A stretch of DNA of 64,000 nucleotides from Limobrevibacterium gyesilva (GTDB lineage Bacteria > Pseudomonadota > Alphaproteobacteria > Acetobacterales > Acetobacteraceae), in NCBI RefSeq assembly GCF_025989185.1, contig NZ_JAPDNT010000008.1, positions 62,001 through 126,000 on the forward strand, given 5' to 3'. The notes below the pieces were generated by a model that was not told the DNA's origin, made no database searches, and worked only from the letters and a program-made list of their open reading frames with translations. Position 1 is the first letter of the stretch; each line of letters begins with the position of its first letter. Positions 27,295 through 40,727 of this stretch are shown piece by piece. The translations under genes and the position numbers were made by a program.

Positions 27295-28943
27295 GCACCG
27301 CGCTCGCGCCGGCGTCCGCGCCCGCGATCGACCCCATCACCGTCGAGGTGATCGGCAGCGCCTTCGCCTCGATCGCCGAGGAGATGGGCGAGGCGCTGGT
27401 CCGCGCCAGCTATTCCACCAACATCAAGGAACGCCGCGACTGCTCCACGGCGCTGTTCGACACCGCGGGGAACACGCTGTGCCAGGCCGAGCACATCCCC
27501 ATGCACCTGGGCAGCTTCATCGGCATCCTGCCGCATATCCTCAAGCGGCATCCGCTGGAGCAGATGCGCCCCGGCGACGTGTTCGTGGGCAACGACGCCT
27601 ATGAAGGCGGCGGCACGCATCTGCCCGACATCGTGCTGGCCGAGCCGATCTTCGTCGATGGCAGCATCGTCGGCTGGGCGGTCAACACCGCGCACCACGC
27701 CGACTTCGCCGATCGCGGCCACGCCCATATCTACCAGGAAGGCCTGCGCATCCCGCCGATCCGCCTGTACCGCGCGGGCGAGCTGCAGGCCGACGTGCAG
27801 GAGCTGATCCTGCTCAACTGCCAGGTGCCGCGCGAACGCCTGTCCGACCTGCGCGCGCAGATGGCCGCCAACCGCATGGGCGTGGAGCGCATGCAGGCGC
27901 TGTGCGCGAAATACGGCAGCGCCACCGTGCTGGCCGCCGGCCGCGCGCTGCAGGACTATGCCGAACGCAAGATGCGCGCCGGCATCGCCGCCATCCCCGA
28001 CGGCACCTATCGCTTCGCCGACCGCTTCGACAATCCGGAGCTGGACGGCGAGCTCGAATTCGCCTGCGAGATCACCGTCGCCGGCGACACGATGCACCTG
28101 CATTTCGACAGCCCGCCGCAGGTGCGCGCCGGCCTCAACATGGTCTATACCGCGCTGCTTTCCACGGTCTACTACGCCGTGAAAACGGTGGTGGACCCGA
28201 CCATCCTGCCGAATGCCGGCCTCGCGCGGCCGCTGACGGTGACGGCGCCGGAAGGCACCGTGCTCAACTGCAGCCACCCCGCCGCGGTGAACGGCCGTGT
28301 CGCCACCTGCCAGCGCGTGGTCGACCTGATCCACGGCGCGCTGGCCCAGGCGGTGCCCGATCGCGTCATCGCCGCCTGCAACGGCTCCTGCGCCTCGGCC
28401 ACCTTCATCGGCACGAGCCCCAAGGACGGCAGTCTCTGGGTGTACCTGGAGACGATCGGCGGCGGCTCCGGCGCACGCGCCACCAAGGACGGGCTGGACG
28501 GCGTGCACGTCCACCTCACCAACACCTCGAACCTGCCGGCCGAGGCGCTGGAGCTGGAATACCCGCTGACCTTGCTGCGCTACGAGCTGGTGGACGGGTC
28601 CGGCGGCCCTGGCGCGCAGCGTGGCGGCATGGGGCTGCGGCGCGTCTACCGTGCCGAAGCCGAGTGCCGGCTGCGCGTCGATGGCTCGCGGCTGCGCTCG
28701 GCGCCATGGGGGCTGAACGGCGGCCTGGAAGGCGGGAAGGGCACGTTCGTCTACGGCGACGGCGTCACCCCGTTCGACCACGGCAACGGCGTGCTGAAGC
28801 CCGGCCAGATCGTCGAGATCATCACGCCTGGGGCCGGCGGCTATGGTCCGCCGTCGAAGCGCGACCCGGCCGCGGTGAAGCGCGATCTGGCGGAAGGCCG
28901 GATCGACGCCGAAACCGTGCGTCGCGTCTACGGGATGAGCTGA
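27291..28943 (+). CDS. hyuB: Hydantoinase/oxoprolinase subunit B (HyuB)
   Basis: A 550-residue HyuB-type protein, the partner of HyuA. Family segments are LVRASYSTNIKERRDCS, AEHIPMHLGSF, PGDVFVGNDAYEGGGTHLPD, NTAHHADFADRGH, ETIGGGSGARATKDG and PGAGGYGPP near the C-terminus. Its ATG overlaps the hyuA stop. Length and motif order are normal, so the pair looks functional. It is followed after four bases by the transporter permease gene. Confidence 0.94.
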   Translation: MSTALAPASAPAIDPITVEVIGSAFASIAEEMGEALVRASYSTNIKERRDCSTALFDTAGNTLCQAEHIPMHLGSFIGILPHILKRHPLEQMRPGDVFVGNDAYEGGGTHLPDIVLAEPIFVDGSIVGWAVNTAHHADFADRGHAHIYQEGLRIPPIRLYRAGELQADVQELILLNCQVPRERLSDLRAQMAANRMGVERMQALCAKYGSATVLAAGRALQDYAERKMRAGIAAIPDGTYRFADRFDNPELDGELEFACEITVAGDTMHLHFDSPPQVRAGLNMVYTALLSTVYYAVKTVVDPTILPNAGLARPLTVTAPEGTVLNCSHPAAVNGRVATCQRVVDLIHGALAQAVPDRVIAACNGSCASATFIGTSPKDGSLWVYLETIGGGSGARATKDGLDGVHVHLTNTSNLPAEALELEYPLTLLRYELVDGSGGPGAQRGGMGLRRVYRAEAECRLRVDGSRLRSAPWGLNGGLEGGKGTFVYGDGVTPFDHGNGVLKPGQIVEIITPGAGGYGPPSKRDPAAVKRDLAEGRIDAETVRRVYGMS

Positions 28944-28947
28944 TCCC

Positions 28948-29894
28948 TTGGCCTGGGTGCTGAGGCGGATCGGCGTGTCCATCGTCCTGGTCTGGGTGGT
29001 CGCCACCGTCGTGTTCATGGCGATCCATCTGGTTCCGGGCGATCCCGCCGAGCTTCTGCTCTCGCAGGGCGGCGCCGCGCCCGATCCGGGCGTGGTCGCC
29101 GACCTGCGCACCCAGCTCGGGCTCGATCGGCCCCTGCTCGCGCAATATGCCGACTACATGCTGCGGCTGCTGCACGGCGATCTCGGCCAGTCCATGCAGG
29201 ACGACAGCCCGGTGACCGCCGAGATCGTCCGTCGCCTGCCGCGCACGCTGGAGCTGCTGCTGGTCGCCGCCCTGTTCAGCGTCGCCGTGGGCCTGCCCGC
29301 GGGCACGGCGGCGGCGATGCGGCGCGGCAGCGCGTTCGACCGCATCAGCTCCGCCACGGCCGGGCTGGCCCTGGCGGTGCCGGTCTTCGTGCTGGGCACG
29401 CTGATGGTGATGCTGTTCGCGCAGATGCTGCGCTGGGTGCCCGCCGGCGGCTATGTCGCCTTCGCCCGCGACCCGCTGCAGCATCTGCTGCTGCTGTCCA
29501 TGCCGGGCCTGACCATCGGTGTCGGCCTCGCCGCCGTGGTGTTCCGCATGACCCGCGCGGCGGTGCTGGACGTGATGCTGCGCGACTACGTGCGCACCGC
29601 CCGCGCCAAGGGCGTCGCGCAACGGCGCATCCTGCTGCGCCATGTCGTGCGCACGGCGCTGATGCCGGTGGTGACGGTGCTGGCGCTGCATCTGGGCACG
29701 CTGCTGGGTGGCACGGTGCTGGTGGAATACGTGTTCAACTGGCCCGGCCTGTCCGGCCTGCTGGTCAGCGCCGTGAACGCGCGCGACTATCCGGAGGTGG
29801 TGGGAATCGTGCTGGTCATCTCCGTGCTGTTCGTAGCGCTCAATCTCGCCGTGGACATCCTCTACGGCGTGCTCGACCCGCGCGTGCGCCGCTG

Positions 29895-29895
<1 letters not shown>
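28948..29895 (+). CDS. ABC transporter permease, DppB/OppB type
   Basis: A 315-residue inner-membrane permease of the peptide/nickel class. It has an N-terminal helix, then LVPGDPAELLL, QLGLDRPLLAQYADYM, several helices and the EAA loop YVRTARAKGVAQRRIL. The C-terminus ends DILYGVLDPRVRR, as is usual. The first codon is TTG four bases after the hyuB stop, so translation is probably coupled. It works with the next two genes and, by inference, with the binding protein at 18869. Confidence 0.94.
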
Positions 29896-31693
<1,798 letters not shown>

Positions 31694-31697
<4 letters not shown>

Positions 31698-32656
31698 ACG
31701 CGCCCCTCGTCCGCGCCGATAGCCTGACCCGGCATTTCGGCACCGCCGGCCTGTTCGGCCGCGGCCGCCCCGTGCAGGCGGTCACCGAAGTGTCGCTGTC
31801 CATCGCCCGCGGCGAGGCTGTCGGCCTCGTCGGCGAAAGCGGCTCCGGCAAGAGCACGGTCGGCCGCCTGCTGCTGGGCCTGCTGCCGGCCACCTCCGGC
31901 CGTGCGCTGTTCGACGGCACCGACCTCGCCCAGGCGAAGCCGGCCGAGCTGCGCGCCCTGCGCCGGCGCATGCAGCTGGTGTTCCAGGACCCCTATGGCA
32001 GCCTCGATCCGCGCCGCACCGTCGGCGCGCAGATCGCGGACGCGCTGGTGATCCACGGCATCGTTCCGCCCCCCGCGCGCGCCGCCCGCGTCGCCGCGTT
32101 GCTGGAACAGGTCGGCCTCGCGCCCGAGCACGCCCAGCGCTATCCGCACGAGTTCAGCGGCGGCCAGCGCCAGCGCGTCGGCATCGCCCGTGCCTTGGCG
32201 ACCGGCCCCGACTTCCTGGTGGCGGACGAGCCGGTGTCGGCGCTGGACGTCTCCGTGCAGGCGCAGGTGCTGGCGCTGCTGGCCGACCTGCGCACGCGGC
32301 TGGGGCTGGCGATGCTGTTCATCAGCCACGACCTGCCGGTGGTCCGCCATCTCTGCGACCGCGTGGCGGTGATGTATCTGGGCCGGGTCATGGAGGAGGG
32401 GCCGGTGGCCCAGGTCTTCGCGTCCCCCCGCCACCCCTACACCCGCGCGCTGCTGTCCGCCGCACCCAGCCTGCACGCCCGGCACCGGCGCACCCGGATC
32501 CTGCTGCAAGGCGAACCGCCCAGCCCGGCCGACCCGCCCTCCGGCTGCGTGTTCCGCACCCGCTGCCCCTACGCCCTGCCGGCCTGCGCCGAACAGATCC
32601 CGGCCCTGCAAGGCACCGAACACCGCGTGGCCTGCATCCGCGACGACATTGATTAG
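31694..32656 (+). CDS. ABC transporter ATPase, DppF/OppF type
   Basis: A 320-residue ATPase that forms the second nucleotide-binding subunit. It has Walker A GESGSGKS, Q-loop FQDPYGSLDPRRT, signature FSGGQRQRV, Walker B FLVADEPVSALD, H-loop ISHDLPVV and the C-terminal oligopeptide-binding cluster CVFRTRCPYALPAC. The ATG overlaps the stop of the fusion gene. It is the last gene of the operon that begins at the FrlB-like gene; a hairpin follows. Confidence 0.94.
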
Positions 32657-32670
32657 CGCGGGCTGAGCGG

Positions 32671-32708
32671 GTCGCCCCGTTGGATGGCCGTTTCGCTGCC
32701 GGGGCGAC
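32671..32708 (+). terminator. Putative terminator after transporter operon
   Basis: A 9-bp inverted repeat GTCGCCCCG / CGGGGCGAC with a 20-nt loop starts 15 bases after the stop codon. No clear T-run follows. Confidence 0.45.
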
Positions 32709-32806
32709 ACGCGCACCGGATGCCCGTTCGATGGGTCTTTCCCGACTTATACGGTTCTGATCACGTCGCGCACGACGCCCAACGCCACAAGATGTAGGCT
32801 GGCGAC

Positions 32807-33139
32807 ATGGCCACCACGGCGATCCGCTCGGCAGCGTTGGCGATTGTCCTCGGCTCCGGGCTGCTTGGCGGCCGCTGCCTGGCCCAGCCCGCTTCCATCT
32901 CGGAAGGCTATCGGCTCGCCGCCGCGCTCTGCGCGCGCTGCCACGTGATTGTGGCAAGCGGGTCCGGCTCCTGGACCGACGCGCCTGCCTTCGAGAGTGT
33001 CGCCAACCGTCCGGACATGACCCCGGGATGGCTCGTGGCGTTCATCCAGAAGCCGCATTTGCATATGATCACCGACATCTACACGCCGGCGCAGGCGAGC
33101 AGCATCGCATCCTACATCCTGAGCCTGCGTCGGAACTGA
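32807..33139 (+). CDS. Small exported c-type cytochrome
   Basis: A 110-residue class I cytochrome c with a signal peptide (cleavage near LAQ, residues 25-27). The haem motif CARCH is at 42-46 and a likely axial Met87 is in KPHLHMITD. The tail IASYILSLR is like that of the cytochrome at 34960, so the two are probably paralogues acting in the periplasm. It is convergent with the GroEL paralogue. I see no FNR box directly upstream, unlike its neighbour. Confidence 0.88.
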   Translation: MATTAIRSAALAIVLGSGLLGGRCLAQPASISEGYRLAAALCARCHVIVASGSGSWTDAPAFESVANRPDMTPGWLVAFIQKPHLHMITDIYTPAQASSIASYILSLRRN

Positions 33140-33205
33140 TGCCATCCAGCCGGGCGTGAGCCATGTGGCTCGAAGCTCCTCGCCTCCGCGCGATGGCCCG
33201 TGCGC

Positions 33206-34828
33206 CTAGATGCCAATCTCCGGCTCCATCTCGCGCTCCTTCCTGGGCTCGGGGATCTCCGTCATCGTCGCTTCGGTGAGCAACAGCACACTCGCCACCG
33301 ATACCGCATTCTCCAGGGCGATGCGCACCACCTTGGTCGGATCGACGATGCCGGCTTCGACCAGGTCGACATACTCCTTGCGTGCCGCATCGAAACCATA
33401 GGCTCCCTGTCCCGCCAGCATGCGCGCAACCACCACCCCGCCATCAACCGCCGAGTTCTCCGCGATCTGACGGGCCGGCCCCTCCAGCGCGCGCCGGAGA
33501 ATCTGTACCCCCGTCCGCTCGTCGCCATCGCATTTGGTTTCTTCCCTGGCGAGCACATCAACGCAGCGGAGCAATGCGAGGCCGCCGCCTGGCACGATGC
33601 CCTCGGCCACCGCGGCCTTGGTTGCGCTGATCGCGTCGTCGAGCGCCTCCTTGCGCGACTTCATCTCCGCCTCCGTCGGCGCGCCGACGCGGATCACCGC
33701 AACGCCGCCCGCAAGCTTCGCCAGCCGCTCCTGCAGCTTCTCGCGGTCATAGTCGGATGTCGTCTCCTCGATCTGCCTGCGGATCTGGTTGCACCGTCCG
33801 TCGATGTCGGCCTTCTTGCCGCCGCCGCTGACAATCGTCGTGTCCTCATTGCTGACGACCACCCGCTTCGCCGTGCCGAGCACCTCGATGGTCGCGTTCT
33901 CAAGCTTGATGCCAACCTCTTCGCAGATCATCTGGCCACCGGTAAGGCTGGCGAGGTCCTCAAGCATCGCCCTTCGGCGATCGCCGAAACCAGGCGCCTT
34001 GACCGCGACCACCTTCAGCCCGCCGCGCAGCTTGTTCACGACCAGCGTGGCGAGTGCCTCGCCCTCGACGTCTTCCGCAACAATCAGCAGCGGGCGGCCG
34101 GATCGCACGATCGCTTCCAGGAGTGGCAGCACCGGCTGCAGCCCGGACAGCTTCTTCTCATGGATCAGGATGTAGGGATCCTCGAGCTCAGCGATCATCT
34201 TCTCGGCATTAGTAATGAAATAGGGCGAGATATAGCCACGGTCGAACTGCATGCCCTCGACCACTTCCAGCGCGGTCTCCGTGGTCTTCGACTCCTCCAC
34301 GGTGATCACACCCTCGCCGCCCACCTTCTCCATGGCTTCGGCGACAAGCTCGCCGATGGCAGGATCGTTATGCGCCGAGATCGTCGCCACCTGGGCCTTC
34401 TCCTTGCGGGTCCGCACCTCGCGCGACATGGCGCGCAGCGCGTCGATCGCGGCCTTTGCCGCACGATCCAGCCCGCGCTTGAGGTCGATCGCGCTGGCGC
34501 CGGCGACCACATTGCGCACCCCGTCGGCGAAGATCGCATGCGCCAGGATCGTCGCCGTGCTGGTGCCGTCGCCCACGCTGTCGCCGGTCTTCTCGGCCGC
34601 CTGCCGCAACATCTGCGCGCCAAGATTCTCCTCGGGGTCCTTGAGGTCGAACTCCTTGGCGATCGTCACGCCGTCATTGCAGACAATCGGCGTGCCCCAA
34701 CTCTTCTGGATCAGCACCGATTTGGACTTCGGGCCCAATGTCACCCGTACTGCGTCGCAGAGCAGCGCGGCCCCGCGCAAGAGCTTTTCGCGAGCCGATG
34801 CACGGAACAGCACTTGCTTATGCGTCAC
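33206..34828 (-). CDS. groEL: GroEL chaperonin paralogue
   Basis: A 540-residue group I chaperonin. It has [13 protein letters not shown], the ATP motif [52 protein letters not shown] and [13 protein letters not shown]. The usual C-terminal GGM repeats are absent; it ends in acidic EPEIGI. No groES lies beside it, so it is likely a secondary chaperonin that uses a GroES made elsewhere. The GTG start follows GGAGG at eight bases. An FNR/FixK box sits about 105 bp upstream of the start, pointing to low-oxygen expression with the flanking cytochrome and dehydrogenase genes. Confidence 0.93.
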   Translation of the reverse strand: MTHKQVLFRASAREKLLRGAALLCDAVRVTLGPKSKSVLIQKSWGTPIVCNDGVTIAKEFDLKDPEENLGAQMLRQAAEKTGDSVGDGTSTATILAHAIFADGVRNVVAGASAIDLKRGLDRAAKAAIDALRAMSREVRTRKEKAQVATISAHNDPAIGELVAEAMEKVGGEGVITVEESKTTETALEVVEGMQFDRGYISPYFITNAEKMIAELEDPYILIHEKKLSGLQPVLPLLEAIVRSGRPLLIVAEDVEGEALATLVVNKLRGGLKVVAVKAPGFGDRRRAMLEDLASLTGGQMICEEVGIKLENATIEVLGTAKRVVVSNEDTTIVSGGGKKADIDGRCNQIRRQIEETTSDYDREKLQERLAKLAGGVAVIRVGAPTEAEMKSRKEALDDAISATKAAVAEGIVPGGGLALLRCVDVLAREETKCDGDERTGVQILRRALEGPARQIAENSAVDGGVVVARMLAGQGAYGFDAARKEYVDLVEAGIVDPTKVVRIALENAVSVASVLLLTEATMTEIPEPRKEREMEPEIGI

Positions 34829-34926
34829 GGAATGGCCTCCTCTCCCACGCGTCGCAGCGCTGCGCCGGCGATCCAAGCCTGCGCCATCATTGTTGATTTA
34901 CATATCACCGACCGGCTGCGCCGGCA

Positions 34927-34940
34927 TTGATCCAGGTCAA
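34927..34940. promoter_or_regulatory. FNR/FixK box upstream of groEL paralogue
   Basis: TTGATCCAGGTCAA fits the FNR/FixK consensus TTGAT-N4-ATCAA with one mismatch. It lies between the GroEL start (34828) and the end of the upstream cytochrome gene (34960), in position to drive groEL on the minus strand. Confidence 0.75.
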
Positions 34941-34959
34941 TCAGGCCGTGCGCGGGGGC

Positions 34960-35316
34960 TCACGCGTGGCGCAGGCTGAGGATATAGGCGATGAGATCGT
35001 CGATCTCGCCCGGCTTGAGGATCAGATTGGGCATCCGGCTATGCGGCGTCTGCAGAAACGCCCGCAGCGCCAGCGGTGTGGTCGACGGCATGCGCGCGAT
35101 GGCGGCAAATGTCGGAACGTCATTGCCGACACGCTGCGGCGTCGGGCCGATGATGTGGCACGTGCTGCACGACGCCTCGGCCAGGCGCCGGCCCGCCGCA
35201 ACGTCGCCGGTCTCCTGACAGGCCGAGGGCCGCGCGAAGGCGGTCAGCAGGATTGCGCTCAGCAGCTGCATGCCGCGCAACCCGGTCCGGCGACCGCTAT
35301 CCGCGCTGTGCGTCAT
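34960..35316 (-). CDS. Small exported c-type cytochrome
   Basis: A 118-residue class I cytochrome c. An export leader (hydrophobic MQLLSAILLTAFARP, cleavage near SACQ) is followed by CSTCH at 50-54 and axial Met95 in PHSRMPNLI, ending IAYILSLRHA. It resembles the cytochrome at 32807. It may be cotranscribed with the downstream GroEL paralogue, and it shares a divergent promoter region, with an FNR/FixK box, with the acyl-CoA ligase operon. The role is probably electron transfer under low oxygen. Confidence 0.88.
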   Translation of the reverse strand: MTHSADSGRRTGLRGMQLLSAILLTAFARPSACQETGDVAAGRRLAEASCSTCHIIGPTPQRVGNDVPTFAAIARMPSTTPLALRAFLQTPHSRMPNLILKPGEIDDLIAYILSLRHA

Positions 35317-35375
35317 GTGCGGCTCGGCCCTCCCGCAACAATGCAGTCAACGTGGCGACTCATGCCTCCTGGTCG

Positions 35376-35389
35376 TTGATCTGAATCAA
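35376..35389. promoter_or_regulatory. FNR/FixK box in divergent promoter
   Basis: TTGATCTGAATCAA is a full match to TTGAT-N4-ATCAA. It is centred about 66 bp from the cytochrome start (35316, minus) and about 73 bp from the ligase start (35456, plus), so it could activate both directions. Confidence 0.8.
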
Positions 35390-35455
35390 TACACCCGGCG
35401 GCGGCCCACCCTATGTTAAAAACGCATCAGCACCGGCAGACAAAGGAGACCGATC

Positions 35456-37256
<1,801 letters not shown>

Positions 37257-37260
<4 letters not shown>

Positions 37261-38243
37261 CCGAGAAAGTGCATCTCGACCACGCGCATGGCCGCAGCCT
37301 GCTCACGTCCATGCTGCGCATCCGCCGGTTCGAAGAGAAATGCTTCGAACTCTACCAGAGCGAAAAGATCCGCGGCTTCATGCATCTCTACGATGGCGAG
37401 GAGGCTGTCTCGGTCGGCATCATCGCGGCGTTGCGGCCGGAAGACGCCATCGTCGCCACCTATCGCGAGCACGGCCAGGCGCTGGCGCGCGGGATCGGCA
37501 TGGACGCGCTGATGGCCGAGCTCTACGGCAAGCAGCAGGGCTGCTGCCGTGGCCGTGGCGGCTCGATGCACGTCTTCAGCCGCGCGGCGCGATTCTACGG
37601 CGGCAACGCCATCGTGGCCGGCGGCCTGCCGCTGGCCGTCGGCATCGCGATGGGCGACAAGATGCAGGGGCGCAACGCCGTGACCGCCTGCTTCTTCGGC
37701 GACGGCGCGGTCGACGAAGGCGCGTTCCACGAGAGCATGAACCTCGCCTCGCTCTGGAACCTGCCGGTCCTGTTCGTCTGCGAGAACAACCTCTACGCCA
37801 TGGGCATGGCCCTGGAACGCGCCGAGGCGGAGACGGACATCGCCCGCAAGGCCGCCGGCTACCGCGTGGCGAGCGAGGCGGTGGACGGCATGAACGTCGT
37901 CGCCGCGGAAGTGGCGGCGCGGCGGGCGATCGCGCAGATCCGCGAGACGGGCAAGCCCTTCCTGCTGGAATGCCGCACCTACCGCTTCCGCGCGCATTCG
38001 ATGTTCGATGCGCAACTCTATCGCAGCAAGGAAGAGATCGAGACCTGGCGCAAGAAGGACCCGGTTCAACAATTGCAGTCATGGCTGCAGCAGGCCGGCC
38101 TGCTGCATGCCGACGAAATCGCCCGGATCGAGGCCGACATCGCCGCCGAGATCGACGCGGCCGTCGCTTTCGCCGAGGCCGGCACCTGGGAGCCGGTCGA
38201 GGACCTGGAGCGCTTCACCCTCATGGACAAGGTGCCGCAATGA
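37257..38243 (+). CDS. 2-oxoacid/acetoin dehydrogenase E1 alpha subunit
   Basis: A 328-residue thiamine-diphosphate E1 alpha subunit of the pyruvate/acetoin/branched-chain dehydrogenase class. It has [35 protein letters not shown] and the ThDP/Mg motif [17 protein letters not shown] ending CENN. The phosphorylation-type loop is [10 protein letters not shown]. The ATG overlaps the ligase stop. It forms a decarboxylating complex with E1 beta and E2 next door. No E3 (lipoamide dehydrogenase) gene is present in the cluster. Confidence 0.94.
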
Positions 38244-39247
38244 GCGCCTCAGCGAGCGTGCCGATGCCGCAAGCCATGACGTACCGCGAGGCATGCAAGC
38301 AGGCGATCCGCGCCGCCATCATCGCCGACCCGCGTGTGTTCCTCATGGGCGAGGACGTCGCGCGCTACGGCGGCTGCTACGCGGTGACCAAGGGTCTGGC
38401 CGGCGAACTGGGCGAGGAGCGGATTCGCGACACGCCGCTCTCCGAGGTCGGCTTCGTCGGCGCCGGGATCGGTGCGGCGATTGCAGGGATGCGCCCGATC
38501 ATCGAGATCATGACAGTGAATTTCAGCCTTCTGGCACTGGACCAGATCGTCAACAACGCCGCGACCATCGCGCATATGTCGGGCGGCCAGTTCGCCGTGC
38601 CGCTGGTGATCAGCATGTCCACCGGCGCCGGCCGCCAGCTTGCCGCGCAACATTCGCACAGCCTGGAAGGCTGGTACGCGCACATCCCCGGCCTGAAAGT
38701 GTTGGCCCCCGCAACCGTCGAGGATGCCCGGCACATGCTGCAGCCCGCGCTCGACGATCCCAATCCGGTGCTGATCTTCGAGCATGTGATGCTGTACAAC
38801 CGCGAAGACGTCCTGGATCCGAACGTGACCGAAGTGGACATCGTCTCGGCGAAGATCCGCCGCCCGGGCCGCGACATCACGCTGGTCACCTATGGCGGCA
38901 GCCTGTTCAAGACTCTCGAAGCAGCAACGGCCCTGCAGCAGGACGGCATCGAGGCGGAGGTGATCGACCTGCGCGTCCTGCGCCCGCTGGACATGGCCAC
39001 CGTGATCGCCTCGGTCGCCCGCACGCGGCGGCTGGTGATCGTCGACGAAGGCTGGAAGTCCGGCTCCCTGTCTGCCGAGATCGCGACCCGCGTCGTCGAG
39101 GAGGCGTTCTTCGAACTCGACGCGCCGATCCGTCGCGTCTGCGCGCGCGAGGTGCCGATTCCCTATGCGGCGCATCTCGAACAGGCCGCCCTGCCGCAAA
39201 CCGCCGCCATCGTCGCCGCGGCGCGGGGGCTGGTGAGGGGTGCATGA
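38240..39247 (+). CDS. 2-oxoacid/acetoin dehydrogenase E1 beta subunit
   Basis: A 335-residue transketolase-like E1 beta subunit. It has [75 protein letters not shown] and [13 protein letters not shown]. The ATG overlaps the E1 alpha stop (ATGA) and its stop is followed closely by the E2 start, also overlapping. The motif set does not separate pyruvate from acetoin or other 2-oxoacid substrates. Confidence 0.94.
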   Translation: MSASASVPMPQAMTYREACKQAIRAAIIADPRVFLMGEDVARYGGCYAVTKGLAGELGEERIRDTPLSEVGFVGAGIGAAIAGMRPIIEIMTVNFSLLALDQIVNNAATIAHMSGGQFAVPLVISMSTGAGRQLAAQHSHSLEGWYAHIPGLKVLAPATVEDARHMLQPALDDPNPVLIFEHVMLYNREDVLDPNVTEVDIVSAKIRRPGRDITLVTYGGSLFKTLEAATALQQDGIEAEVIDLRVLRPLDMATVIASVARTRRLVIVDEGWKSGSLSAEIATRVVEEAFFELDAPIRRVCAREVPIPYAAHLEQAALPQTAAIVAAARGLVRGA

Positions 39248-40383
39248 CCGACTTCCGCATGCCCTCGCTCGGCGCCGACATGGAGGCGGGCACGCTGGTC
39301 GAATGGCGGGTCAAGCCCGGCGCAACCGTGAAGCGTGGCGATGTCGTCGCGGTGGTGGAGACGCAGAAGGGCGCCATCGAGATCGAGATCTTCAACGAAG
39401 GCCTGGTGTCGGAGATTGTCGTGCCGGTGGGCGGGCGCGTTCCCGTCGGCACCGTGCTCGCGCGGCTGGAAGGCGCGGCGGGCGCGCGTGAGCCGGCGGC
39501 CCCGCCACCGCTCCCGCCGCCGGCGCCACCCGTGTCCGCGCTTCCGGTCACGCCCGGCCGCCCGCGCATTTCACCCGCCGCCCGGCGCCTTGCCGCGGCG
39601 CGCGGCATCGATATCCAGCGCGTGGCGGGAACCGGGCCGGCCGGCGCGATCACCGTGGCCGACGTGGAAGCGGTCAGCCCCGCCCCGGGCGCGATGCCGC
39701 CGCAACGGCCCGGCTTCGATCCCGCGGCCATGCGCCAGGCCATCGCCGCGGCAATGAGCCGCTCCAAGCGCGAAATCCCGCACTACTACCTGAGCCAGAC
39801 CGTGGACGCCTCGGCGGCGCTGGCCCGGCTGGAGCGGATGAATCGCGAGCGCCCGCCGCCCGAACGCCTGCTGCCGGCGGCACTGTTCCTGCGCGCAACC
39901 GCCCTGGCGGTGGCGAAGACGCCGGAGCTGAACGGCGTCTGGGAGGACGGGCGCTTCCGCCCGGGCGACGGCGTGCATATCGGCTGGGCCATCGCCCTGC
40001 GCGGCGGCGGCCTGGTGGCGCCGGCGATCCGCAACGCCGATCGCCGCCCGCTCGATGACCTGATGGCGGCACTGCGCGACCTCGTTCTGCGCGCGCGCAG
40101 CTTCGCTTTGCGCAGCTCCGAGCTGAGCGACCCGACGATCACCGTCACCAGCCTCGGCGATCGCGGGGCGGACGCCGTGTTGCCCATCATCTACCCCCCG
40201 CAGGTGGCGATGATCGGCATCGGCCGCATCGTCACCCGCCCCTGGGTGATCGACGGCACACTCGGCCCGCGCCCGATCGTCGCGATCACACTGGCTGGCG
40301 ATCATCGCGCCAGCGATGGCCATCGGGGCGGGCTGCTGCTGGCAGAGATCGACCGCCTGTTGCAGGAGGCGGAGACGCTATGA
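39244..40383 (+). CDS. Dihydrolipoamide acyltransferase (E2)
   Basis: A 379-residue E2 component. Residues 1-77 are one lipoyl domain with the lipoylated Lys42 (ETQKGAIE; the usual Asp before Lys is Gln). A Pro/Ala linker follows. The peripheral subunit-binding domain is at about 97-137 ([31 protein letters not shown]). The catalytic domain ends with HRASDG, giving His354 and Asp358. It is on the short side but complete. The ATG overlaps E1 beta and the stop overlaps the ACP gene, so five genes from ligase to ACP are translationally coupled. Confidence 0.94.
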   Translation: MTDFRMPSLGADMEAGTLVEWRVKPGATVKRGDVVAVVETQKGAIEIEIFNEGLVSEIVVPVGGRVPVGTVLARLEGAAGAREPAAPPPLPPPAPPVSALPVTPGRPRISPAARRLAAARGIDIQRVAGTGPAGAITVADVEAVSPAPGAMPPQRPGFDPAAMRQAIAAAMSRSKREIPHYYLSQTVDASAALARLERMNRERPPPERLLPAALFLRATALAVAKTPELNGVWEDGRFRPGDGVHIGWAIALRGGGLVAPAIRNADRRPLDDLMAALRDLVLRARSFALRSSELSDPTITVTSLGDRGADAVLPIIYPPQVAMIGIGRIVTRPWVIDGTLGPRPIVAITLAGDHRASDGHRGGLLLAEIDRLLQEAETL

Positions 40384-40616
40384 ACGCAGCCGAGGCGAAG
40401 CGCCTGGTGTTCGACGTGCTGTCCCGCATCGCCCCGGAAGCGGATCTCGCGGTCCTGCCCGGCGCGGCGCATATGCGCGAGGAGCTCGATCTTGATTCGA
40501 TGGACTTCCTCAACTTCATTTCCGCCCTGCACGAACGCACGCGGGTCGACATTCCCGAGGCGGACTACCCGAAGTTGTTCACGCTGGACGGCGCCGTCGC
40601 CTATCTCAGCCGCTGA
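40380..40616 (+). CDS. Acyl carrier protein
   Basis: A 78-residue acyl carrier protein. Ser40 in LDLDSMDFLNF is the 4'-phosphopantetheine site, and the four-helix ACP pattern continues with FISALHERTRVDIPEADYPKLFTLDGAVAYL as separate helices. It has a 4-bp overlap with E2. It is not next to fatty-acid or polyketide genes, which is unusual. The context suggests it accepts an acyl group from the E2 or from the ligase; that is inference. Confidence 0.9.
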   Translation: MNAAEAKRLVFDVLSRIAPEADLAVLPGAAHMREELDLDSMDFLNFISALHERTRVDIPEADYPKLFTLDGAVAYLSR

Positions 40617-40727
40617 CGGCGGATGCCGGGCACGACACCGCCCGGGAAAAAGCCGCGTGGCAAGGTAATCAACCGGCTCGTCGCCCGAACCTGGAACCCT
40701 GACAACTTCCCGCAACGGAGAGCGCGC

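Noticed and set aside
33158-33171. Terminator hairpin GAGCCA/TGGCTC between cytochrome and GroEL genes
   Set aside because: Loop of two bases is too small and the remaining stem is too short to call.
40623-40727. Longer N-terminus for the formamidopyrimidine-DNA glycosylase
   Set aside because: The enzyme needs Pro2 directly after the initiator Met, which the ATG at 40728 provides.
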